Source: Mesorhizobium waimense (lineage in GTDB: Bacteria > Pseudomonadota > Alphaproteobacteria > Rhizobiales > Rhizobiaceae). Taken from it: a stretch of 58,153 bases of DNA. Positions 17,018-26,578 of the stretch are shown piece after piece. The translations under genes were made by a program, and so were the position numbers. Numbering within the stretch: the first letter of the stretch is position 1; every line of letters begins with the position of its first letter. The stretch is from positions 1 through 58,153 of the forward strand of contig NZ_QZWZ01000036.1 of NCBI RefSeq assembly GCF_003601975.1, written 5' to 3'. The notes under the pieces were generated by a model, which was given only the letters and a program-made list of their open reading frames with translations, made no database searches and had not been told where the DNA came from.

Positions 17018-18463
17018 TCAATCCTTCGGCAGGTCGAGGAAATGACCGGCCGTGGTGGCTGCGGCAGGCTGCGCGACGCGGCCGTCGGCCATCGCCAGGG
17101 CGCGGTTCGGGTCGGAGGCCTTCACCTCCTCGGTGTTGTTCAGGAAGTAATCGGCATTGCTGGCCGGCTGCGTGCCGTCGGTCGGCTCGACGAGCTTCTT
17201 CGACGGATCGACCGGTTTGACCAAGTAGGGCGTGACGATGATCACCAGATCGGTCTCGCGCCGCTGGTAGGATTTTGAGGAGAACAGCGGTCCGAGCACC
17301 GGCAACTTGCCGAGGCCGGGAAGGCGCGAGGTGGTGATGTCGTTCTGCGACTGCAGCAGGCCGGCGATCATGAAGCTCTGGCCGTTCTTAAGATCGACCG
17401 ACGTCCTGGCCCGGCGCACGATAAAGCCCGGCACCGAGATATCGCCGATATTGTAGGATGCCGAGGCATCGATCGAGGACACTTCCGGCGCGATGTCGAG
17501 GGCCACCAGCCCGTCCTTCAGCACGGTTGGCGTGAAATCCAGGCTGACGCCGTATTTCTTGTAGCTGACGCTGATCTTGCCGTCTTCTTCGGAAACCGGG
17601 ATCGGGAACTCGCCGCCGGCGAGGAAACTCGCTGTCTGGCCCGAACGGGCGATCAGGTTCGGCTCGGCCAGTCGCCGGGCGAGACCGCGCTGTTCCAGCG
17701 CCTTGATGGCGATGTCAATCGACACGCCGTTCGACAACAGCCGGCCGATGACTTCGCCGGTCCCCGCCCCCGGTACCTCGCCCGGCTCAAGGCTGACCTC
17801 ACGCCCGCCGATGCCGTAGGCGAAGTTGGCGCTGTACTTGGCACCGAGATCCTGCCCGGCCTGCCGGTTGATCTCGACGAAGCGGACATTGAGCTGGACC
17901 TGCTGCGACGACGAGATGTTGACCGAGTTGATCACTTCCTCATTGCCGGAAAAGCGGGTGGCGATCTTGTTTGCCTTCTCGGCGGCAACCGCGTCATCGG
18001 CCTCGCCCGACAGCACCACGCGACCGTTGGCCGAACCGACCTTGATGTTGGCGTCCGGCACGCTGGCGCGAATGGTACTCGCCAGCTGGTCGGTGTCCAA
18101 AGTCACCTCGATGTCGATGGTGCCGACCAGCTGCTTGTTCTCGTCGAACAGGGCGATGCCGGTGGTGCCGAGATTGTTGCCCAGCACATAGAAGGACTTG
18201 TCGGTCAGCGGATTGACGTTGGCGATCTCCGGATCGCCGATGACGATCTGGTAGAAGGCTGCATTGGTCATGATCGTCTTCGGCTTGCCCTTGGCCACCT
18301 TGATCGAGGTATTCTTGGTCGCCGAGACATAGACGACGTCGTTGTTGGCCCTGGCCGGCGCGCTGAGGCCAAGCACTCCGGCCGCGACCAGCGAGGCCGC
18401 CGCGGCAAGCGCGCGTGTGAGGCGCAGCCACTGCGTCAAGCGATAGTTATTCAGCCCAAACAT
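17018..18463 (-). CDS. cpaC: Tad pilus outer-membrane secretin CpaC/RcpA
   Basis: A 481-residue secretin that forms the outer-membrane pore for the Flp pilus. A cleavable signal peptide (hydrophobic about residues 18-38, ending APARA) is followed by an N-terminal pilus-secretin domain (AFYQIVIGDPEIANVNPLTD), a BON-like region near residues 135-175 and the secretin core with LPGLGKLPVLGPLFSSKSY and ETDLVIIVTPYLV. Starts 29 bases after the cpaB stop. Confidence 0.94.
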   Translation of the reverse strand: MFGLNNYRLTQWLRLTRALAAAASLVAAGVLGLSAPARANNDVVYVSATKNTSIKVAKGKPKTIMTNAAFYQIVIGDPEIANVNPLTDKSFYVLGNNLGTTGIALFDENKQLVGTIDIEVTLDTDQLASTIRASVPDANIKVGSANGRVVLSGEADDAVAAEKANKIATRFSGNEEVINSVNISSSQQVQLNVRFVEINRQAGQDLGAKYSANFAYGIGGREVSLEPGEVPGAGTGEVIGRLLSNGVSIDIAIKALEQRGLARRLAEPNLIARSGQTASFLAGGEFPIPVSEEDGKISVSYKKYGVSLDFTPTVLKDGLVALDIAPEVSSIDASASYNIGDISVPGFIVRRARTSVDLKNGQSFMIAGLLQSQNDITTSRLPGLGKLPVLGPLFSSKSYQRRETDLVIIVTPYLVKPVDPSKKLVEPTDGTQPASNADYFLNNTEEVKASDPNRALAMADGRVAQPAAATTAGHFLDLPKD

Positions 18464-18492
18464 TGCACCTGTCCCCGTCCGGTCCCCACCGG

Positions 18493-19422
18493 TTATTGTT
18501 TCAGGTCCTTCGAAGGAACCTTGTATTCCTCGGCCTGCGTGCCGCGCGTTACGATGATCGTCTTGAACTTCGGCTTCTCTGGCTCTTTGGTGGCCGCATT
18601 GAACAGCGACCCTGCGGCCGCCTGGACGTTGGCTGCGACCGACCCGCCGAAGGACGATATAGTAGTCAGGCCATCCTTGCCGGCGCCGTCTTCGCTGGCC
18701 GAACGAAGCGACAGCGACAAGGTGCCCACGGTGCGGGCCAGCGCCACTTTCTGCGCCCCGTCTGTCGTCACCTCGAGGGTCACGGAATTGGCGACCTGCG
18801 GAGCGGTCTGCCGCTCGTCGGCGCCCTGGCCGACGCTCAGCACCTTGGCATCGGACACCACGATTTCGGAGGTGATGGTCGAACCGGCGGCACCCTGCGC
18901 GTTCTTGGCCACTTCCTGGATTTCGCCGGCATCGCGCGTCAAAACGACATCGACCCGGTCGCCAGGCGTAACAAAGCCGCCGACACCGGCGATTTCGTCG
19001 GTGCGGATGGTCACCGCCCGCATGCCGGGCGACAGCATGTTGGACAGCGTCGCACGACCATTCGGTCCGGACAGCTTGGTGAGCAGCACCGGCTCATTGA
19101 TCTCGATCGGCGACAGCACCACGCGGCTGCCGTCGTCAAGCAACGATCCGATGGTGGTGAAGGCGCCTTGCGGCAGGGAATCCTGCGGCCACGGGATTTC
19201 GCTGAGCTGAGCCCGCTCGATCTGCATGCCGTAGCGCAGCGGCGCATTCGCCACCACGATGGTCTTGAACTCGACCTTGGGTGCGGCGGGCGCCACGATC
19301 GACGCCGTTTTTTCCTCGGAATCGGCCTTCGCCTGGCTCTTGACCCAGAAATCCGCGGCAAAGATCGAGATCGCGCCGAAAACGGCGGCGATGCCGATCA
19401 TGGTTATGGCCTTGCCCCTCAC
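18493..19422 (-). CDS. cpaB: Flp pilus assembly protein CpaB/RcpC (SAF domain)
   Basis: A 309-residue periplasmic protein with one N-terminal membrane anchor (MIGIAAVFGAISIFAADFWV) and a SAF domain around residues 50-115 (VANAPLRYGMQIERAQLSEI), followed by the RcpC domain with VTPGDRVDVVLTRD. First gene of the cluster. The start is GTG 19422, with AGGGG 6 bases before it; an ATG seven codons further in is possible. No pilin (flp/pilA) or prepilin peptidase (cpaA) gene lies upstream in this window. Confidence 0.92.
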   Translation of the reverse strand: MRGKAITMIGIAAVFGAISIFAADFWVKSQAKADSEEKTASIVAPAAPKVEFKTIVVANAPLRYGMQIERAQLSEIPWPQDSLPQGAFTTIGSLLDDGSRVVLSPIEINEPVLLTKLSGPNGRATLSNMLSPGMRAVTIRTDEIAGVGGFVTPGDRVDVVLTRDAGEIQEVAKNAQGAAGSTITSEIVVSDAKVLSVGQGADERQTAPQVANSVTLEVTTDGAQKVALARTVGTLSLSLRSASEDGAGKDGLTTISSFGGSVAANVQAAAGSLFNAATKEPEKPKFKTIIVTRGTQAEEYKVPSKDLKQ

Positions 19423-19456
19423 GCTAAACCCCTGACGTCCGTGGTCTTTTGTTCGT

Positions 19457-19477
19457 TGACGCTTACGCTAGGCGTCA
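19457..19477. promoter_or_regulatory. Inverted repeat between cpaB and parE
   Basis: TGACGC (19457-19462) and GCGTCA (19472-19477) form perfect 6-base arms around a 9-base spacer, 35 bases upstream of the cpaB start in the 224-base divergent region. It could be an operator for the Tad cluster. No protein can be assigned to it. The rest of 19423-19646 shows no gene and no promoter I would defend. Confidence 0.25.
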
Positions 19478-19646
19478 TTGTTAAAGATTCAGGAACGCCG
19501 CAATGCGCGCATCGACCTATTTCCGCCGGCTTGGTTATCGAATGGTTTTGGAATAAGAGACACTTTGATCCCTGAACGGAACAGGAACCTCGTTCGCCCG
19601 CCAAAAGCGTGGCAGTATCGCGGGGTGATTCGCAGCCCCGGACTTT

Positions 19647-21710
19647 ATGGTCAGCATGGACGACAACAACGACCTTTTTCGCGATCTGGACAAGCAGCCG
19701 CAACCGGCTCGCGCACCGACGCGGCCTGCCGATCCGCTGGTGCAGGCGGCGAAGCGTCCGGCCGCCTCGCGTGACGGCAGCGAGAGCTACAGCGCCGCCG
19801 ATATCGAGGTGCTGGAAGGGCTGGAGCCGGTGCGGCGCCGGCCTGGCATGTATATTGGCGGCACCGACGACAAGGCGATGCACCATCTGTTTGCCGAAGT
19901 CATCGACAATTCGATGGACGAGGCGGTTGCCGGCCACGCCACCTTCATCGATGTCGAACTCTCCGCCGACGGCTATCTCTCGGTTACCGACAATGGCCGC
20001 GGCATTCCGGTCGACCCGCACCCCAAGTTCAAGAAGCCGGCGCTCGAAGTCATCATGACGACGCTGCATTCGGGCGGCAAGTTCGACTCGAAGGTCTATG
20101 AAACCTCCGGCGGCCTGCACGGCGTCGGCGTCTCCGTGGTCAACGCGCTGTCCGATCATCTCGAGGTCGAGGTCGCGCGCGGACGGCAGCTCTATCGGCA
20201 GAAATTCTCGCGCGGCATTCCGGTGACCGGCCTTGAGCAGCTCGGCGAGGTGCACAACCGGCGCGGCACGAAAATCCGCTTCCATCCCGACGAGCAGATC
20301 TTCGGCAAGGGTGCCGCGTTCGAACCGGCGCGGCTTTATCGCATGACTCGCTCGAAGGCCTATCTGTTCGGCGGCGTCGAGATCCGCTGGAGCTGCGATC
20401 CTTCGCTGATCAAGGAAAAGGATCAGACGCCGGCCAAGGCCGAGTTCCACTTCCCAGGTGGCCTCAAGGACTATCTCAAGGCATCGCTCGGCGACGAGTT
20501 CCAGGTCACCCGCGAAATCTTTGCCGGCAAGAGCGACAAGCAAGGCGGCCATGGCTCGCTCGAATGGGCGGTGACCTGGTTCGGCGGCGACGGCTTCATC
20601 AACTCCTACTGCAACACCATCCCGACCGCCGAAGGCGGCACGCACGAGGCCGGCTTCCGCAACGTGCTGACCCGCGGGCTTCGCGCCTATGCCGATCTCA
20701 TCGGCAACAAGCGCGCTTCGATCGTCACCTCGGAAGACGTGATGATCTCGGCCGCGGGCATGCTGTCGGTGTTCATCCGCGAGCCCGAATTCGTCGGCCA
20801 GACCAAGGACCGGCTGGCGACGATCGAGGCGGTGCGCATCGTCGAGACCGCCATCCGCGACCCGTTCGACCATTGGCTCGCCGACAATCCGCAGGAAGCC
20901 TCAAAACTTCTAGAATGGGTGATCGCGCGCGCCGACGAGCGGGTGCGCCGGCGCCAGGAAAAGGAAGTGTCGCGCAAGAGCGCTGTGCGCAAGCTGCGCC
21001 TGCCCGGCAAGCTCGCCGATTGCACGCAGAATGCCGCCGCCGGCGCCGAACTCTTCATCGTCGAGGGTGACTCAGCCGGTGGCTCGGCCAAGCAGGCGCG
21101 CGACCGCGCCAGCCAGGCGGTACTGCCATTGCGCGGCAAGATCCTCAACGTCGCCAGCGCCGGCAACGACAAGCTTGCCGCCAACCAGCAGATCTCCGAC
21201 CTGATCCAGGCGCTGGGCTGCGGCACACGATCGAAATATCGCGACGAGGATTTGCGCTACGACCGCGTCATCATCATGACCGACGCAGACGTCGACGGCG
21301 CCCACATCGCCTCGCTGCTGATCACCTTCTTCTTTCAGGAGATGCCGAACCTGATCCGCGGCGGTCATCTCTATCTGGCGGTGCCGCCGCTCTATTCGAT
21401 TCGCCAGGGCGGCAAGGTCGGCTATGCCCGCGACGACGCGCACAAGGACGAACTTCTGCGCACCGAATTCACCGGCCGCGCCAAGGTCGAGATCGGCCGC
21501 TTCAAGGGCCTGGGTGAGATGATGGCCGCGCAGCTCAAGGAAACCACCATGGACCCGAGGAAGCGCACGCTGCTCAGGGTCGACGTGAACGAAATCGATT
21601 CAGCCACCAAGGACAGGGTCGATGAGCTGATGGGCACCAAGCCGGAAGCCCGCTTCCGCTTCATCCAGGAACGCGCCGAATTCGCCGCGACGGAAGTGCT
21701 GGATATCTGA
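19647..21710 (+). CDS. parE: DNA topoisomerase IV subunit B
   Basis: A 687-residue type IIA topoisomerase subunit that supplies the ATPase for chromosome decatenation. Seen: the GHKL ATPase motifs (EVIDNSMDEAVAGH, DNGRGIP, GGLHGVGVSVVNALS), the TOPRIM motif EGDSAGGSA at about residue 473 and TDADVDGAHIASLL. ParE rather than GyrB is supported by length and by the short C-terminus ending ATEVLDI. ATG 19647 and ATG 19656 (MDDNND) are both possible starts; neither has a clear ribosome site. Confidence 0.94.
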   Translation: MVSMDDNNDLFRDLDKQPQPARAPTRPADPLVQAAKRPAASRDGSESYSAADIEVLEGLEPVRRRPGMYIGGTDDKAMHHLFAEVIDNSMDEAVAGHATFIDVELSADGYLSVTDNGRGIPVDPHPKFKKPALEVIMTTLHSGGKFDSKVYETSGGLHGVGVSVVNALSDHLEVEVARGRQLYRQKFSRGIPVTGLEQLGEVHNRRGTKIRFHPDEQIFGKGAAFEPARLYRMTRSKAYLFGGVEIRWSCDPSLIKEKDQTPAKAEFHFPGGLKDYLKASLGDEFQVTREIFAGKSDKQGGHGSLEWAVTWFGGDGFINSYCNTIPTAEGGTHEAGFRNVLTRGLRAYADLIGNKRASIVTSEDVMISAAGMLSVFIREPEFVGQTKDRLATIEAVRIVETAIRDPFDHWLADNPQEASKLLEWVIARADERVRRRQEKEVSRKSAVRKLRLPGKLADCTQNAAAGAELFIVEGDSAGGSAKQARDRASQAVLPLRGKILNVASAGNDKLAANQQISDLIQALGCGTRSKYRDEDLRYDRVIIMTDADVDGAHIASLLITFFFQEMPNLIRGGHLYLAVPPLYSIRQGGKVGYARDDAHKDELLRTEFTGRAKVEIGRFKGLGEMMAAQLKETTMDPRKRTLLRVDVNEIDSATKDRVDELMGTKPEARFRFIQERAEFAATEVLDI

Positions 21711-21754
21711 GCGCCGGCCGGCCTAGCCTGCGCTTCTGATACGGAGACCAGCTT

Positions 21755-23812
21755 GTGATCTGGGCGCAGCTGAAGAGCTTCGAAACTAGTTTGGTGGGGC
21801 CAACGCAGCCGACGCGCTCGGACTGGATTTTCGCCCTGCGCACGGTTTTGGCCGGCCTGATCGCGCTTCTCGCCGCTTACGCGCTCAAGCTCGACCACCC
21901 GCAATGGGCGATGATGACCGTGTTCATAGTCGCGCAGCCTGTCGCCGGCATGGTGCTGGCGAAAGGTTTCTACCGGCTGCTCGGCACGCTGGCCGGCGGC
22001 CTGGCGGCGATCGGCATCACCTCTCTGTTCGGCACCAATCCCTGGCTGCTGGTCACCGCGCTTGCCGTGTGGATCGGGCTCTGTACGCTGGTCTCGTCGC
22101 TGCTGCGCAATCCGGAAGCCTACGGCGCCGCCCTTGCCGGCTACACCGCGATGATCATCGGGCTCCCTGCTTTCGGGCAGCCGCACTACGTCGTCGATCT
22201 CGCCGTCGCGCGCTGTGCCGAAATCGTGCTCGGCATTGTCTGCGCCGGTGCGACCAGCCGGCTGATCCTGCCGAAACTGGCGGCCGACGCCATCATCTCC
22301 AGGCTGAAGCGCAGCATTCTCGATCTCGCCACCTATGCCAGCGGCGCCTTTTCCGGTGGCGATGCGGCAACGCTTGCCAGTCTCCAACGCAAGCTGATCA
22401 CCGACGCCCAGACGCTCGCCGAGATGCGCACCTATGCCAGGCTCGAAGCGCCAAGCTTCGCCACCCGCGCCCACCCGGTCAGGCGCACGATCGGACAGCT
22501 TCTGTGGGCGCTGTCGGCGGCACGCGCGCTGCATTCCCATGCCGCGCCGAAGAACGCGGCGCTGATCCCCGTGCGTAGCGAATTGCAAGCCCTTGTCGGC
22601 GAACTGGCGACGAAGCCGGGCGCACTGGACGATACCGGACCGTGGGTCGCGCGGCTCGATGCGATCGCCAGTCAGGCGCGGCAGATGCCGGACCTGCCTG
22701 CCAATCCCGATGGCGACAGGGTCGGCACGATCACCCGCCTCACCATCGCCGCCGATTTCGCCGAGGCGTTGAAGCAGGTGCTGCGCGGCCTTGATGCGCT
22801 CCGCTCGCCCGTTTCCCGCCCCTCCCGCGACCGGCGCCAGCCGGCGCTTGTCGTGCACCGCGACTACCACGCCGCCTGGCGCAATGCCGTGCGCGCGGCC
22901 CTTGCCACGCTGCTGGTGGCAGCCTTCTGGCTGGCGACGAAATGGTCGGAAGCGGCGGGCACAGTCATTCTCGTCGCAGTCGTTTCCAGCCTGTTCGCCG
23001 CCCGCCCCGATCCCGTCGACTCTGCCTGGGGTTTTTTCGAGGGAACCCTCCTCGCGCTGCCCTTTGCGTTTTTCGTCGGTCAGGTCGCCCTTCCAGCCCT
23101 GCCCGGCTTCGGCTGGTTCGTGGTCTTCGTCGTGCCGATCATGGTGCCGGCAGCACTTGGCATGGCCAATCCGCGTTATGTTGGCGTAGCCACCGCCTTC
23201 GCCATCAACTTCCTCGCCTTCCTCAGCCCGCATCAGGCCATGACCTACGACCCCGGGCCGTTCTTCGCCGGGTCGGCGTCGATCCTGGTCGGCATTCTGC
23301 TGGCGATCGGCGTCTTCATCGTCGTGCTGCCCGCCGACCCCTGGGTCACCGTCAACCGCATCCTGCGAGCGATGCGGGAGGATTTGGCGCGCCTTTGCCT
23401 GCATGAGCGCATGCCGCGGCGGTCGGCCTTCGAGAGCCTGGCCTATGACCGGGTCAACCAGCTGATGCCGCAGCTGCAGCGCACCGGCAGGCAAGGCGAT
23501 GCCGTCCTGGGTGGCAGCATTGCCGCCGTCACCGTCGGATTGGAAATCCTGCGGCTGCGTGGCGCCCAGCAAAATGCAGCGATCCCGCCCGAGACCGTGC
23601 TCTCGATCACCAACTTCCTGCGCGGGCTGGCACGCGAGTTGCTGTTTCGCAGACCGGGCGAGCCGCAAACCGCGACTATCGCCGTCGCCAGGCAATATGC
23701 CGCCGGCATCGCCGAGCGCAGCGACGCGGTCGAGATGCTGCAGGTCGCGGCATCACTGCGCATCATCGCAGCGGCGATCGAGGACTTTCCGGATTTTTTC
23801 GCAAAGGCCTAG
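21755..23812 (+). CDS. FUSC family membrane transporter (AaeB-like)
   Basis: A 685-residue inner-membrane protein of the fusaric acid/aromatic acid exporter type. It has two hydrophobic blocks of about six helices (residues 28-170 and 375-535) each followed by a soluble region, the double-FUSC plan of AaeB. HPQWAMMTVFIVAQP in the first block is typical. Members export aromatic carboxylic acids or phytotoxins; the substrate here is unknown, and no membrane-fusion partner (AaeA type) is adjacent. The start is GTG 21755, 44 bases after the parE stop. Confidence 0.87.
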   Translation: MIWAQLKSFETSLVGPTQPTRSDWIFALRTVLAGLIALLAAYALKLDHPQWAMMTVFIVAQPVAGMVLAKGFYRLLGTLAGGLAAIGITSLFGTNPWLLVTALAVWIGLCTLVSSLLRNPEAYGAALAGYTAMIIGLPAFGQPHYVVDLAVARCAEIVLGIVCAGATSRLILPKLAADAIISRLKRSILDLATYASGAFSGGDAATLASLQRKLITDAQTLAEMRTYARLEAPSFATRAHPVRRTIGQLLWALSAARALHSHAAPKNAALIPVRSELQALVGELATKPGALDDTGPWVARLDAIASQARQMPDLPANPDGDRVGTITRLTIAADFAEALKQVLRGLDALRSPVSRPSRDRRQPALVVHRDYHAAWRNAVRAALATLLVAAFWLATKWSEAAGTVILVAVVSSLFAARPDPVDSAWGFFEGTLLALPFAFFVGQVALPALPGFGWFVVFVVPIMVPAALGMANPRYVGVATAFAINFLAFLSPHQAMTYDPGPFFAGSASILVGILLAIGVFIVVLPADPWVTVNRILRAMREDLARLCLHERMPRRSAFESLAYDRVNQLMPQLQRTGRQGDAVLGGSIAAVTVGLEILRLRGAQQNAAIPPETVLSITNFLRGLARELLFRRPGEPQTATIAVARQYAAGIAERSDAVEMLQVAASLRIIAAAIEDFPDFFAKA

Positions 23813-23822
23813 GCGCGGCACA

Positions 23823-23957
23823 GGGCGTGTTGAGATTCAGGTCAGGCCGAGCCGAAAACGATGGCTTCCGAGAACCGGGGGGCCGTCCACATATGAGCAC
23901 CGGAAGCGCAGGAAGTCATCGTTTGCTGGCCGGCGTCACCTGAATATCGGCACACCC
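23823..23957. repeat. Long imperfect inverted repeat between convergent genes
   Basis: A 135-base structure fills the gap between the FUSC stop (23812) and the DUF2336 stop (23957-23959). Outer arms 23823-23843 and 23937-23957 match at about 16 of 21 positions. Inner arms 23856-23869 and 23911-23924 pair over 14 bases with one G-T. The folded form would be a tall hairpin at the 3' ends of two converging genes, so it may act as a two-way terminator or be a dispersed repeat. Confidence 0.55.
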
Positions 23958-25078
23958 TAGGCGGCTGCTATCGCCAGCGCATGGCCGCGCGCATTTTCAC
24001 GCAGCGCCTCAAGATGGATCGATTTCACCAGCCCGGCGAGATCGCCTTCGGCGGATTGGCCGCCGAGTTCCTTCAGCATCAGCCAGCTGACTTCCTGCAC
24101 CCCGGCGACGCGCTTGCCGTTGGCCACCTCGCGCCAGACTTTCAACGCGCGCAGGATGATGCCGTGGGTAGCGGCAGCGAGGCCGGCGTTGCGGAACAGC
24201 GCTTGCAGCGCGACGTCGTGCCCGCCGGCGAGCAGCGCCCGCACCCGTTGCTCGGACTGCTGGGCAAGCGCCACCAGCGCCGAGCCGAAGAAGTCGACCT
24301 TGCCATGCGCGATGGTGCGGATGATGAAGCTTGCGGTGAGGTCGCCGCGCAGCCTCAGATGTTCGATCAGCGCGGCGTGCTCCTCGGCGCGCGTGCCTTC
24401 GATCAGGGTCACGGAAGCCTTGACGCAGGCATCGCGCATGACGCGATCGGCCCGGGCGGCGCCCATCAGCGCCAGCACCAGCGGCGATGTCTTGAGCGTT
24501 TCGCCGAGCTTGACCAAAAGCATATGCCGGCAATCGGCGGGCAGGCGCGCGTCGGATATCAGCGCCTCGCGCACCAGCGCGAGGTGGCCGTGCCGTTCCG
24601 CCATGCGGCGAAAGCTGAGCGAGGCAATGGCGGCGCCGCTGTTGGCGAGAAGCACGGCGCAAGCTTCCGGCTCGCCGATCTCGGCGATGGCGGCCGCCAG
24701 CGACATGGATACGACAGGCCGGTCGGCGATCAGCTTCTGCGTCGCCTTCTGGCCGCCGGCGACCCGGTCGATCAGGTCTGCGTCGGTAAGCAGCGGCGAA
24801 CGCGCCAGCACCAAGGCGGCCACTTCCGGCTGGTCGGAGGCGAGCGCGCTGATGATCTGCAGCGGCGCGTGGTGGCTCATCGACAGCGCTTCGGCGATCG
24901 CCAGCCGAACCTTCGACGACGCGTCGTCGAGCAGCAGCGTCAGCGCGGCCTCGGCGGCGCATCGGTCCTCGAAGGGCAGGTCGGAATTGATGTAGGCACG
25001 GGCCAGCGCACTGGCCGCGGCGGCGCGCTCGGAGACCCGCGCCGTGTCAATCCATTTCAGAAAGTGCGAAACTACCAT
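23957..25078 (-). CDS. DUF2336 domain protein
   Basis: A 373-residue, alanine-rich, all-helical protein with HEAT-like repeats; residues 1-170 match the DUF2336 style (AAEAALTLLLDDASSKVRLAIAEALS, split by family-typical LLTDADLIDRVAGG). It is common in alphaproteobacteria and has no settled function; no signal peptide or membrane helix. It stops at the inverted repeat shared with the FUSC gene and starts close to the divergent MaoC gene. Confidence 0.8.
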   Translation of the reverse strand: MVVSHFLKWIDTARVSERAAAASALARAYINSDLPFEDRCAAEAALTLLLDDASSKVRLAIAEALSMSHHAPLQIISALASDQPEVAALVLARSPLLTDADLIDRVAGGQKATQKLIADRPVVSMSLAAAIAEIGEPEACAVLLANSGAAIASLSFRRMAERHGHLALVREALISDARLPADCRHMLLVKLGETLKTSPLVLALMGAARADRVMRDACVKASVTLIEGTRAEEHAALIEHLRLRGDLTASFIIRTIAHGKVDFFGSALVALAQQSEQRVRALLAGGHDVALQALFRNAGLAAATHGIILRALKVWREVANGKRVAGVQEVSWLMLKELGGQSAEGDLAGLVKSIHLEALRENARGHALAIAAA

Positions 25079-25228
25079 GCCGCCTGCTTACGCCCCTTGC
25101 CAGAACGCGCCTGGCCCCGATGGAAACGTAGGCCTGAAATGGTTTACGAAGCGTTCACCATGTTCCTTAACCGGCTTGATGGAGCCGCGGCCAACGCCTA
25201 TCAAGCAACGGGAACGAGGAGATCGACC

Positions 25229-25681
25229 ATGGCCGGGCTTTATCTGGAAGAGTTCGTCGTCGGCCATGTCTTCCAGCACACGCTGCGCAAGACCGTGACT
25301 GAAAGCGACAACATGCTGTTTTCAGTGATGACGCTGAACCCGCAGCCGCTGCATATCGATTTCGACTTCGCCGCCAAGAGCGAATGGGGCAGACCGCTGG
25401 TCAATTCGCTGTTCACGCTGGGGCTGATGATCGGCATTTCGGTCAACGACATCACCGTAGGCACCACCGTCGCCAATCTCGGCATGAAGGAAACCGTGTT
25501 TCCGCATCCGGTCTTCCACGGCGATACCATTCGCGTCGAGACCACGGTGGTTTCGGTTCGCGAGTCCAAATCCAAGCCGGATCGCGGCATCGTCGAGTTC
25601 GAACATCGCGCCTATAACCAGGATGACATCCTTGTTGCCAAATGCACGCGCCAGGCAATGATGATGAAAAAGGCGGCCTGA
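25229..25681 (+). CDS. MaoC family dehydratase
   Basis: A 150-residue hot-dog-fold acyl-CoA hydratase. The frame is open from 23981, but AGGAG 8 bases before ATG 25229 marks the start. The active-site region reads MTLNPQPLHID: the asparagine and histidine are present, while the aspartate of the classical D-x-N-x2-H motif of R-specific hydratases is replaced and the spacing is longer, a form seen in a CitE-linked subgroup. It is followed after 3 bases by the CitE-like lyase, so both likely act on one CoA-ester pathway. Confidence 0.88.
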   Translation: MAGLYLEEFVVGHVFQHTLRKTVTESDNMLFSVMTLNPQPLHIDFDFAAKSEWGRPLVNSLFTLGLMIGISVNDITVGTTVANLGMKETVFPHPVFHGDTIRVETTVVSVRESKSKPDRGIVEFEHRAYNQDDILVAKCTRQAMMMKKAA

Positions 25682-25684
25682 GCG

Positions 25685-26566
25685 ATGCGTTCGCTGCTTT
25701 TCATTCCAGGCGATTCCGAAAAGAAACTGGAAAAGGGATTTGGGGCCGGCGCCGACGTGGTCATCGTCGACCTCGAAGATTCCGTCGCTGCCGCCAACAA
25801 GCCGGCGGCACGCGCGGCTGCGGCCAGCTTCATCGCCAGCCAAAGGCAGCAGACGAGGTCTGCCATCTATGTGCGCGTCAACGATCTATCGACCGGCCTG
25901 ACCGACGATGATCTCGCGGCCCTGGTCCCGGCGAAACCGGACGGCATCATGCTGCCGAAGTCGAACAGCGGCCAGGATGTCCAGCAGCTTTCGGCCAAAC
26001 TCAGGGTGCACGAGGCCGAGAACGGCTTGCCGGATGGCGGCATCAAAATCCTGCCGATCATCACCGAGACGGCCGCCGGCGTGCTGGCGGCCGCGACCTA
26101 TGCCGGAGCCAGCGCGCGGCTTGCCGGCCTGACCTGGGGCGCGGAGGATCTGTCGGCGGCCATCGGCGCCCGCACTGCCCGCGACGAAAACGGCCGCTAC
26201 ACCGATGTCTTTCGCCTCGCCCGCAGCATGACAATCCTTGCCGCCGGCGCGGCCGAGGTCGCCGCGATCGACACGGTTTTTCCGAATTTTCGCGACATGG
26301 CCGCCTTCGAAGCCGAATGCATCGAGGCCGAGCGCGACGGCTTCACCGGCAAGATGGCGATCCATCCAGCACAGGTGCCGGTGATCAATGCCGCCTTCAC
26401 GCCGTCAGAGGAAGCCGTGAAACACTCCCAGGCAGTCGTCGAGGCCTTCGCGGCGGCCGGAAATCCCGGCGTGGTCGGTATTGACGGCAAGATGGTCGAC
26501 CGGCCGCATCTGCGGCTGGCCGAGCGTCTGCTGGCGCGTGCCCGGGCCGCAGGGATTTCCGCTTAG
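25685..26566 (+). CDS. HpcH/HpaI aldolase/citrate lyase family protein (CitE-like CoA-ester lyase)
   Basis: A 293-residue TIM-barrel lyase. Seen: LLFIPGDSEKKLEKG, VDLEDSVA, the acidic TWGAEDLSAAIGA block and GFTGKMAIHPAQV, all typical of CitE/malyl-CoA lyase proteins using Mg2+. Coupled to the MaoC gene, it could cleave a malyl-CoA or methylmalyl-CoA-type ester, for example in ethylmalonyl-CoA or C5 dicarboxylate metabolism; the exact substrate is inference. Ends 12 bases from a convergent methyltransferase gene. Confidence 0.88.
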   Translation: MRSLLFIPGDSEKKLEKGFGAGADVVIVDLEDSVAAANKPAARAAAASFIASQRQQTRSAIYVRVNDLSTGLTDDDLAALVPAKPDGIMLPKSNSGQDVQQLSAKLRVHEAENGLPDGGIKILPIITETAAGVLAAATYAGASARLAGLTWGAEDLSAAIGARTARDENGRYTDVFRLARSMTILAAGAAEVAAIDTVFPNFRDMAAFEAECIEAERDGFTGKMAIHPAQVPVINAAFTPSEEAVKHSQAVVEAFAAAGNPGVVGIDGKMVDRPHLRLAERLLARARAAGISA

Positions 26567-26578
26567 ACGTTCGATCCG

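Noticed and set aside
21422..23695. 757-codon open frame on the minus strand, antisense to the FUSC gene
   Set aside because: Its composition (Arg, Gly, Asp, His-rich) is that of a GC-rich shadow frame; the plus strand has a clear family match and ribosome-scale features.
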